Shown here: piece after piece, positions 31,931-38,092 of the stretch
How the letters are laid out: each line of letters opens with the position of its first letter
Numbering within the stretch: position 1 is the first letter of the stretch
NCBI GenBank assembly: GCA_051657245.1
Contig: JBOFKI010000138.1
Location: 1 to 38,092, forward strand
Origin: JBOFFI01 sp051657245
Lineage (GTDB): Bacteria > Pseudomonadota > Alphaproteobacteria > Holosporales > JBOFFI01
DNA length: 38,092 nucleotides
Direction: 5' to 3'
The notes under the pieces: model-generated
What the model was told of the DNA's origin: nothing
Seen by the model: only the letters and a program-made list of their open reading frames with translations
Databases searched by the model: none
Made by a program: the position numbers and the translations under genes

Positions 31931-32755
31931 TTATAAGATATCTGCCAAGGCATGGGTTGCGGAGCCGGGGGCAAGGGCCTTCCCTTGGGTTTGGGAAAAA
32001 GCCCATCCGGTAAAAATCAAAAGCTGAAACGTGGCTGGAATGGCGCCTGGCTTCCCATAGGTTTCTTGATAATAGGTTTGGGCGACTTCAAACAAATGGC
32101 GGTTGCAGGGGTTGCGAGATCGTGCGTTTAGCACATTCGTTTCCCCCATCCGGCGCAGGTGTTGGAGCAGGGCTTGCACGTTGGGGTAGAAAAAAGTCCA
32201 GGTTTCTTGGTCTAACACAGGAAGCGTGAAGCCAGCTTGCCGCATAAGGGGGGGGCCGTCTTCCAGGGTGATCATAGGGATAACCCGAGGGGAAACCCCT
32301 CCGTCTAGGTAAAGCTCTGCTTGATATAGGCTTTGCCGAAGCTCCTTCAGGCTCTCCCCCCCCCACAATGCCATCACGAAAAAGCCATCAGGTTGTAAGA
32401 GCTGTCGCACCTGTTGCAAATGCTGCGGAAGATAGTTAATCCAGTGGGCGCCTAGAACATTTAAAATACAATCAAAGGTTCCTGGAGCATGAGGTGATAA
32501 ATCCAGCTGTTTTTCAGATTCTTGTGAAGAAAATGTATCCAATTGGGCCAACGGATAGAGGTCTTTCAAAAAGGGCGTCATACGCCCGGTATGAAAAGGG
32601 GTTAAGTCCAGCACCCGAGAAAAAGACCTTCGGATATCTTGGAGGCGCTCAAAAACCCTGCAGGCCACTTCATCAAATAGCCAAGGGGAAAAATGAGATT
32701 GGGCTTTTAAGCGGTTACGCATCAGCGCATGGGAGTCAAAAAGAAGGTTTTCCAT
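31931..32755 (-). CDS. SAM-dependent methyltransferase-like protein, BioC/NDUFAF5 type
   Basis: A 274-residue protein resembling the alphaproteobacterial BioC-like group, to which mitochondrial NDUFAF5 (complex I assembly, hydroxylase/methyltransferase-like) belongs. It starts with LLFDSHALMRNRLKAQS, close to the usual FDRxLLRxRRxRA opening. It has the FDCILNVLGAHWINYLPQHL region, PDGFFVMALWGGESLKELR and SPRVIPMITLEDGPPLMRQAGF, all typical. The glycine-rich SAM loop is degenerate: VLDLTPFHTG at 48-57 instead of VLDLGxGxG, so activity is in doubt. The start, ATG 32755, has no clear ribosome site. Biotin genes are not near. Confidence 0.82.
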   Translation of the reverse strand: MENLLFDSHALMRNRLKAQSHFSPWLFDEVACRVFERLQDIRRSFSRVLDLTPFHTGRMTPFLKDLYPLAQLDTFSSQESEKQLDLSPHAPGTFDCILNVLGAHWINYLPQHLQQVRQLLQPDGFFVMALWGGESLKELRQSLYQAELYLDGGVSPRVIPMITLEDGPPLMRQAGFTLPVLDQETWTFFYPNVQALLQHLRRMGETNVLNARSRNPCNRHLFEVAQTYYQETYGKPGAIPATFQLLIFTGWAFSQTQGKALAPGSATHALADIL

Positions 32756-33029
32756 GGGGTATAAACGCGTGGGCCTTGCTGATGTTTAGACCCACAGGAT
32801 CATAGAGCAAAAAAAAGCCCCTATAAAGAAAATTTTTCTCGATATTGCGTCGTCACGAGCTCTTGAGCCAAAGCGCAGCGTTGCAAAGGCCTAGTGTCAT
32901 GGACGACAGCCCAGACAAACAAGGGCCCCATGCCTGATCTTCAGTTGGCTTTGCAGTTGGATAGAGCAGATTCCAGAAAAACTCCTTTTTTTGACGGATA
33001 TTTCGCCTCACCCTAATATAAAAAAACTT
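32756..33029. other. Intergenic region between the methyltransferase and tRNA-Thr promoter
   Basis: No clear gene. A minus-strand frame of 36 codons at 32821-32931 (MGPLFVWAVVHDTRPLQRC as its start) reads like protein, with no stop and a balanced composition. It is too short to call and may be the tail of a lost gene. A T-rich run just before 33000 shows no stem. No RNA gene is recognisable. Confidence 0.35.
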
Positions 33030-33058
33030 TTGACGTCATTGTTTAGAGGCATTATAAT
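33030..33058 (+). promoter_or_regulatory. Near-consensus sigma70 promoter for tRNA-Thr
   Basis: TTGACG at 33030-33035, a 17-base spacer and a perfect TATAAT at 33053-33058. Transcription would start near 33065, giving a leader of about 50 bases before the tRNA at 33114. It is the best promoter match in the window and fits a strongly expressed stable RNA. Confidence 0.8.
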
Positions 33059-33113
33059 TCTTTTTTTGTTGGCTCACACCATAAGAGCTGCTATATTTCC
33101 CCTGAGTGAAAAA

Positions 33114-33189
<76 letters not shown>

Positions 33190-33493
33190 GGGCTTCTTTT
33201 GGGTTTTGAAGTTTTCCATAATCTCGAACAATGAATCCGGAAGCGCAAAAAATTCGTTTGCGAGAACATGTCGACATTCAATTTAAAAAGTGACCAAATA
33301 ATCTCTTCCTCATAAAAGGAGAAGAGAATGTGCGATTTAAGAAACGATCCGCAGGGGAAAATCAAGGATAGCCTTGCCTGGTAAAAAATCAGCCCCTGGA
33401 AGAACCGTTCTATCATGACGTGTATTCACAATTTTTAAGGGATCAAAAAATTGTCCTTCCCGTTTTCTCTTCCCCGCGCTTTTTCTTCCTGTC

Positions 33494-33513
33494 ATTCCCG
33501 CGGCGGCGGGAAT
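33494..33513. repeat. Palindromic intergenic repeat, copy with ATTCCCGC arms
   Basis: Perfect inverted repeat ATTCCCGC / GCGGGAAT with a GGCG loop, preceded by GTC and followed by CTACCTGGAA. It is the reverse-oriented partner of the copy at 33561-33580, 48 bases away; together they could fold into one long stem downstream of ileS. Confidence 0.85.
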
Positions 33514-33560
33514 CTACCTGGAACCTCTCCTGAAGCGTCATGTTTTTAGGGTTTTCCTGG

Positions 33561-33580
33561 ATCCCCGCCGCCGCGGGGAT
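33561..33580. repeat. Palindromic intergenic repeat, copy 2 of the ATCCCCGC type
   Basis: Perfect arms ATCCCCGC / GCGGGGAT around CGCC, preceded by TTCCTGG and followed by GACAAAG. The 20-base core is identical to the copy at 241-260. It is about 70 bases beyond the stop codon of ileS and may also serve as its transcript end. Confidence 0.85.
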
Positions 33581-33650
33581 GACAAAGCGAGGCGAGGGTG
33601 ACAAAGGAGGGTTTAAAATCTTGGAGACCGTATCTTTAAACTCCCTGTTC

Positions 33651-36476
33651 TCAGCATGCATAAAACGGTGCAGAAGCCTCGTCACATCGCTTACAGAGTT
33701 TGTCGGTGCTTTGGGCTACTTCGGGCAACACCTTCCAACAACGGAGACATTTTTCGCCGGGAGCCACGCTAACACTCACCCCCACACCTTCAATTTCACA
33801 AAGCTGGTACACATCCGTGGGGATGGTTTCAGTCCATACCAAATTCGCCTCAGAGGTCAAGTAAAATTCTGCAAAATCAAGATGTTTGAGAGCAGGTTGA
33901 TAGTCAGGGTGGATATAAACTGTGACGGAAGCTTGAAGGCTAGATCCTATTTGTTTGCTCGCTCTGGCCAGCTCCAGTGCGCCAGTTACCGCCTGACGAA
34001 GGTGGCGCAGCATGTGATAAGTTTCGCCGAGGGAAGGCTGCAACCACACATCCGGCAAAGCTGGAAACGCCTCCAGATGAACACTGACTTCAGGGCCTTT
34101 AAAAGCCTGCCAAGCTTCTTCTGTCGTGAAGGGAAGCAACGGGGCAAGCCATTGGCAGAGGCATTCCAAAACCTTGAGCATAACGGTACGGGCAGCGCGA
34201 CGCTTCAACGTCGAGGCAGCGTCACAATAAAGGCTATCTTTGCGTAAATCTAAGTAAAAAGCCGACAAATCTACCGCACAAAAATGATGAATTTCTCGGA
34301 AAACAGATTGGAACCGATAACTCTCATAAGCCTTACGCAATTCAATATCTAGAGATTTAAGGCGATGGCAAATAAACTGCTCCAGCTCTGGCATTTCTCC
34401 AAAGGGAATTGTTTCTTCTTCCGAAAATCCATCTATAGCCCCCAACAGATAGCGCAATGTATTGCGCAGGCGGCGATAAAGATCTTGAAGGTGCTTCAAG
34501 ATATCAGGGCCAATACGCATGTCCTCTTGGCTGTCCACGGAAACCACCCACAGGCGCAACAGGTCTGCCCCAAGCTCATCTGTTAATTGTTTAGGAGAGG
34601 TTGCATTGCCCGCAGATTTTGACATCTTGTGGCCCTGGTCATTCACCACAAACCCATGGGTGACAACGCTCTGGTAGGGCGCTTGACCATCGAGGGCGCA
34701 AGCCGTCAACAAAGAAGATTGAAACCACCCGCGGTGCTGGTCAGACCCCTCCAGGTAAAGAGAAGCCGGCCACTGGAGCTCTGGCCTGTCCCGCAAAACA
34801 AAGGCATGGGTGACGCCAGAATCAAACCACACATCCAGAATATCGGTCACTTTTTCATAATCTTGAGGATTATGAAAAGGCTCCAAAAAACGCTGAATGT
34901 CCAACGTAAACCAGGCTTCGGTTCCTTCTTGCTGGATAACCTCAAGGATGCGTTGGTTGACCCGGGAGTCTTGGAGCAAGGTTTGGGTTTGCTTATGCAC
35001 AAATAACGTGAGGGGGACCCCCCAAGCCCGCTGGCGAGATAAGCACCAATCGGGCCGCCCTTCCACCATGGCCTTAATCCGATTTTTGGCCTGAGGAGGG
35101 TACCATGCCACCGCTTCAATGGCTTTCAGAGCCTTCTCCCGAAGCTTTCCTTCTCCATCCATGGATACAAACCATTGGGACGTCGTGCGGTAAATGAGGG
35201 GTGTCTTAGAACGCCAGGAATGAGGATAACTATGACGCAGCGGTTTCTCTGACACAAGGGTTCCTACAGCTTTCAAAGCTTCAATCACCAAAGGGTTTGC
35301 TTTATAAACATGCGTCCCCCCCACAATGGGAAGCGCGTCCACAAACACCCCATCTGCCATGACAGTTTCAGGAATGTCTAACCCGAAGCGTTTTCCTACC
35401 TCAAAGTCTTCTAACCCGTGCCCCGGAGCCGTATGCACAAGCCCCGTGCCTGTGTCTGCGGTGACGTGATCACCAGGTAGAAGAGGCACCTCAAATCCAT
35501 AGCCGGCATCGGCCAGCGGATGATGACACATCACCCCTTCCAAAGATGCCCCCTTACAGGTATGCAAAATCACAGCCTCTTCAATTCCAGCGGCTTCTTT
35601 AAAAGATGGCACCAGGTCTCCGGCCAAAAGCAGCACATCACCCATGTCAACCCTTGCCTCTTGGGTCACAGCTTTGACTTGGAGCAAGACATAGTCAAGA
35701 CCAGAATGGTAAGCAATGGATCTGTTTCCGGGCAAAGTCCACGGCGTTGTCGTCCAAATGACGGCGTAACCTTGTAGGTCTCCCAGCACAGCTTCCAAGG
35801 GTTTCGGTAATTTCTTAAAAGGAAAGCGCACATAAAGGGAGGGGGAAGTTACCTCTTGGTACTCCACTTCTGCTTCCGCAAGGGCGGTTCCTTCAACGAC
35901 GGACCATAACACAGGTTTAACACCCCGGTAGACATAGCCCTTTTCAACGAGCGCAAGAAACTGTGCAACGATGGAAGCCTCCGCTTTAGCATCCATGGTG
36001 CTGTAAGGATTTTCCCAGTCCCCCATAAGGCCCAAGCGTTGAAATTCACCCCGCTGAATTTCAAGCCACGTTTGGGCGAAAGCGCGACATGCTTGGCGAA
36101 ATTCAAGGGGATCAACACCCTCTTTTTTCTTGCCTTTTTCCCGGTAGGCTTCTTCCACCTTCCATTCAATGGGCAGCCCGTGGCAGTCCCACCCCGGCAC
36201 AAATACAACATCTTTGCCTAGCATAAACTGGCTTCGATTGGTCACGTCTTTTAAGATCTTGTTTACAGCATGGCCCATGTGGAGGTGGCCATTGGCATAA
36301 GGGGGCCCATCATGCAGCACAAATTTAGGGGCACCCATCCGAGCGTGGCGTTGTTTTTGGGAAAGCTGAAAATCTTCCCAAAATGCAAGCAACTGGGGCT
36401 CTTTTTGAGGCAGACCAGCCTTCATAGGAAAAGGTGTCTGGGGCAAAAAAATGGTCGCGCGATAGTCTCTTTCCAT
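33651..36476 (-). CDS. ileS: Isoleucyl-tRNA synthetase
   Basis: Class I synthetase that charges tRNA-Ile. The HIGH-type motif is HMGH at 66-69 (PYANGHLHMGH), and KMSKS stands at 617-621. The editing (CP1) domain lies between them, with TTTPWTLPGNRSIAYH and DTGTGLVHTAPGHG. The C-terminal zinc motif CLRCWKVLPEV ... CKRC is complete, so this is the bacterial type. I place the start at ATG 36476 (MERDYRATIFLPQTPFP), the usual N-terminus, giving 941 residues; the frame is open to 36590 but the extra part has no family sequence. It faces the palindromic repeats at its 3' end. Confidence 0.97.
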   Translation of the reverse strand: MERDYRATIFLPQTPFPMKAGLPQKEPQLLAFWEDFQLSQKQRHARMGAPKFVLHDGPPYANGHLHMGHAVNKILKDVTNRSQFMLGKDVVFVPGWDCHGLPIEWKVEEAYREKGKKKEGVDPLEFRQACRAFAQTWLEIQRGEFQRLGLMGDWENPYSTMDAKAEASIVAQFLALVEKGYVYRGVKPVLWSVVEGTALAEAEVEYQEVTSPSLYVRFPFKKLPKPLEAVLGDLQGYAVIWTTTPWTLPGNRSIAYHSGLDYVLLQVKAVTQEARVDMGDVLLLAGDLVPSFKEAAGIEEAVILHTCKGASLEGVMCHHPLADAGYGFEVPLLPGDHVTADTGTGLVHTAPGHGLEDFEVGKRFGLDIPETVMADGVFVDALPIVGGTHVYKANPLVIEALKAVGTLVSEKPLRHSYPHSWRSKTPLIYRTTSQWFVSMDGEGKLREKALKAIEAVAWYPPQAKNRIKAMVEGRPDWCLSRQRAWGVPLTLFVHKQTQTLLQDSRVNQRILEVIQQEGTEAWFTLDIQRFLEPFHNPQDYEKVTDILDVWFDSGVTHAFVLRDRPELQWPASLYLEGSDQHRGWFQSSLLTACALDGQAPYQSVVTHGFVVNDQGHKMSKSAGNATSPKQLTDELGADLLRLWVVSVDSQEDMRIGPDILKHLQDLYRRLRNTLRYLLGAIDGFSEEETIPFGEMPELEQFICHRLKSLDIELRKAYESYRFQSVFREIHHFCAVDLSAFYLDLRKDSLYCDAASTLKRRAARTVMLKVLECLCQWLAPLLPFTTEEAWQAFKGPEVSVHLEAFPALPDVWLQPSLGETYHMLRHLRQAVTGALELARASKQIGSSLQASVTVYIHPDYQPALKHLDFAEFYLTSEANLVWTETIPTDVYQLCEIEGVGVSVSVAPGEKCLRCWKVLPEVAQSTDKLCKRCDEASAPFYAC

Positions 36477-36631
36477 CTGCAAAAGTAGCCCTTCATTTTT
36501 TGTACAAGATGTGGATTCTCTTCTCCCCCTTTCTGCCATGAATCTGGACAGAACACAAGAAGGACACGCTGAAGCGCCCCAAACATTCAAAATTGTCTAA
36601 TGTTTCAAAGGTGGTATTAAAAATGTCTTTT

Positions 36632-36652
36632 ATAGATATTTTTTTTATCTAT
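36632..36652. promoter_or_regulatory. Inverted repeat upstream of the 272-residue secreted protein gene
   Basis: ATAGATA, seven T, TATCTAT at 36632-36652, 38 bases before the ATG at 36690 and in the divergent spacer with ileS. It could be an operator or part of a promoter; the sequence alone does not decide. Confidence 0.3.
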
Positions 36653-36689
36653 GGTACCTGGAATTGCTTATTTAAAAATTGGTATAAAG

Positions 36690-37508
36690 ATGAATCGTTT
36701 TTTGTATAGTTGTTTTTTGTTTTTTAGTTTGGTTACATCTGTGAATGTTTCTGCAGCATCTAATAAACCTGTTCTTTGCGAAAGCTTTGAATTTCTCAAT
36801 TCTGAACAGATTAAAATTTTCAGAGATTCTGTAAGTTTTAGCTCATCTAAAGCTCTCTACGAAAATAAAAAAAATCATCGAAAAGGCAAAAAATTACTTT
36901 TGAACATTTTGAAAAAAACAGATCACCCAGACCATGAAAAGGCAGTTAATTATGCAGCCAACAGCTTAAATAAAAAGTTTCTCAAGGCTTTAGAAGAGAT
37001 TATCATAAATTTTTCTGGTAAAGCGGGAAGTTACTATTTTGATGCAATGAGAACTCTCTATGAAAGTGAAAAAAACCATCAAAGAGGCAAAGAATTATTT
37101 TTGAAAATTCTAAAAAAAACAGATCACCCAGAGTATGAAATGTCTGTTAATTACGCAGGAGATAGCTTAAGTAAAACGCTTCGAGCAGCTGCAAAAAAAG
37201 CTCTGAAAAATATTTTTGGTGAAGCAGGAAGCCTTAATTTTCTTGAAAAATCTTATGGTTACTTTAATCAAAGTGACGGCTCATTTTTGTACCTGGAAGC
37301 TCTTGAAAATTTAGTTTGTTTGGCATCAAACCCCATATTTTTTTTTGAAAAGCGCACAAAACTATACGCTTTTCTTGCTATGAAAATTTTGCAAGAAAAG
37401 GACATGTGCCCAAAAGGCTCTTTTGGAGAGTTTTTTATAAAAGAGGGGCGCAGTCTCCGGATAACAAGACACACAGAACTTCGCAAAAAAGCGATATGGT
37501 ACCGTTAA
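36690..37508 (+). CDS. Secreted protein with two 67-residue tandem repeats
   Basis: A 272-residue protein of unknown function. I place the start at ATG 36690 because it opens a signal peptide (MNRFLYSCFLFFSLVTSV, cleavage near VSA). The chain then holds two copies of a helical unit, ALYENKKNHRKGKKLLLNIL and TLYESEKNHQRGKELFLKIL, 201 bases apart. Each is followed by KKTDHP and a VNYA-x2-SL segment. The copies are strongly alike at the DNA level too, a sign of recent duplication. The repeats resemble helical solenoid repeats but match none I can name. The C-terminal 80 residues are not repeated. The gene is AT-rich compared with its neighbours and lies next to a transposase remnant, so it may have been acquired. 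Confidence 0.8.
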   Translation: MNRFLYSCFLFFSLVTSVNVSAASNKPVLCESFEFLNSEQIKIFRDSVSFSSSKALYENKKNHRKGKKLLLNILKKTDHPDHEKAVNYAANSLNKKFLKALEEIIINFSGKAGSYYFDAMRTLYESEKNHQRGKELFLKILKKTDHPEYEMSVNYAGDSLSKTLRAAAKKALKNIFGEAGSLNFLEKSYGYFNQSDGSFLYLEALENLVCLASNPIFFFEKRTKLYAFLAMKILQEKDMCPKGSFGEFFIKEGRSLRITRHTELRKKAIWYR

Positions 37509-37911
37509 CAAAGAGATTTGAGCGTTTAAGCATGCCAAAGTAACAAAAATACCATCAAGCTTATCAAAAACTCGGATCGGTGAACGAAATAGCCTTGACG
37601 TTAAAGAAGGGCGCCCTTGTCTTGCATGTGGAGCATTGTTCGTTACATGAGGAAGGTTTTTAAACGAGCACGTGCCTTGTAAAAGAGACATTTCCTAAGA
37701 CTTCCCTTAAGGAAATCAACGGCTCGAACACCTTTTTTAAAAACCAGTGAGACTGGAAAAAGACGCCCCCCATATTCCTCCCTTTGAGCCAGGTCAAAAA
37801 CACCGAAACAGAAGTCACCCTTTTTTTTTGTTAACAGTTCCCTAAAAACAAGGCAAAGCCTACTCCTATCTCCATTCAAATATACATTAACCCCAGATAC
37901 TGTCTTGTTCG
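37509..37911. other. Spacer before the IS110 fragment
   Basis: 403 bases without a gene that I trust. Minus-strand open frames here (37362-37691 and 37643-37990) overlap each other and the real transposase frame and show no family features. A 12-base perfect palindrome, AAGGGCGCCCTT, is at 37607-37618. Part of the stretch is probably the non-coding end of the insertion element to the right. Confidence 0.4.
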
Positions 37912-38092
37912 TCAAGTAGAAAGTTGAGGGTTGAAAGATTTTTGATGTTTGAAGACGCCGAAGATAATGTGTAGAAGCTTTCGCATACAAGTCCCAACAG
38001 CGGTCACTTTGCTTTTACCTTTGTGCGTTAAGCGTTCCCAAAAGTGTGCCAGAACAGGATTATACTGCTTTGCTACAAGTACTGGGAAGTAG
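37912..38092 (-). CDS. IS110-family transposase, C-terminal part (runs off the window)
   Basis: From the right edge one frame reads YNPVLAHFWERLTHKGKSK, then VTAVGTCMRKLLHIIFGVFK and HQKSFNPQ, ending at TGA 37912. The pattern NP-x-L-x-x-F-(W/Y)-x-R-L-x-x-K-G-K-x-x-x-x-A-x-x-x-C-M-R-K-L-L is the C-terminal end of IS110/IS116/IS902 transposases, whose serine sits in this part of the protein. Only about 60 residues are visible, so I cannot say whether the element is complete. Confidence 0.85.
   Translation of the reverse strand, partial: YFPVLVAKQYNPVLAHFWERLTHKGKSKVTAVGTCMRKLLHIIFGVFKHQKSFNPQLST

Larger units (their letters stand above)
33190..33650. other. Repeat-rich spacer between tRNA-Thr and ileS
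   Basis: No gene of convincing length in 461 bases. A weak stem (CTTC/GAAG with a following TTTT) directly after the tRNA could act as a terminator. A possible mini-gene at 33328-33384 (18 codons, preceded by AAAGGAG) is too short to judge. Two palindromic repeats facing each other fill 33491-33585. Confidence 0.4.

Noticed and set aside
33328..33384. 18-codon frame with a good AAAGGAG site between tRNA-Thr and ileS
   Set aside because: Too short to judge, no gene follows in the same direction that it could regulate, and ileS is on the other strand.
37643..37990. 115-codon minus-strand frame near the right end
   Set aside because: It overlaps the true IS110 transposase frame in another register and has no recognisable features.

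Overview
The window reads as chromosome of an alphaproteobacterium, most likely an intracellular or amoeba-associated lineage in the Rickettsiales/Holosporales range. That placement rests on five things: RNase E with an acidic insert in the S1 region and a GWW C-terminal tip; an iscR-nifS-iscS-iscU cluster; the glyQ-glyS-ppdK gene order; a SemiSWEET transporter; and several secreted proteins with no recognisable family. Nothing in the sequence names a species.

Layout. 1-601 is gene-poor and carries a palindromic repeat. A GT4-type glycosyltransferase (602-1621, +) is followed by a minus-strand block of topA, accA and rne (1672-7491). A 0.5 kb gap with a 15-base direct repeat leads into a plus-strand run: a YejA-type peptide-binding protein, an AtpI-like membrane protein and a CCA-adding enzyme. 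Next come an iscR-type regulator with an operator/promoter-like palindrome, two tandem cysteine desulfurases and the scaffold iscU (11570-14867). A 767-residue secreted protein of unknown function lies head-on and overlaps the end of iscU. glyQ, glyS, ppdK and cdd (17327-23453, +) form a tight operon that collides with ygfZ, SemiSWEET and yebC on the minus strand. From 25520 to 28229 (-) there are three secreted, low-complexity proteins, two of them clear tandem duplicates, separated by palindromic repeats. A short remnant resembling the end of an Rpn/transposase-type protein precedes rnd. dapE, a frameshifted secreted gene, a BioC/NDUFAF5-like methyltransferase, tRNA-Thr(CGT) with a near-consensus promoter, a repeat-rich spacer and ileS follow. 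The window ends with another secreted protein carrying two copies of a 67-residue repeat and the C-terminal end of an IS110-family transposase that runs off the edge.

How the genes work together. Most of the window is housekeeping: DNA topology (topA), fatty acid synthesis (accA), RNA processing and decay (rne, rnd, cca), Fe-S cluster assembly and repair (isc genes, ygfZ), tRNA charging (glyQS, ileS), pyruvate/PEP interconversion (ppdK), lysine/peptidoglycan precursor synthesis (dapE) and pyrimidine salvage (cdd). The accessory part is the set of exported proteins: 14836-17139, 25520-28229, 31275-31918 and 36690-37508. They have signal peptides and repeats but no family I recognise, and they sit next to palindromic repeats and transposon remnants. 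I found no CRISPR array, toxin-antitoxin pair, phage genes or complete new system. The most likely novelty is the three-gene secreted family at 25.5-28.2 kb and the 767-residue secreted protein.
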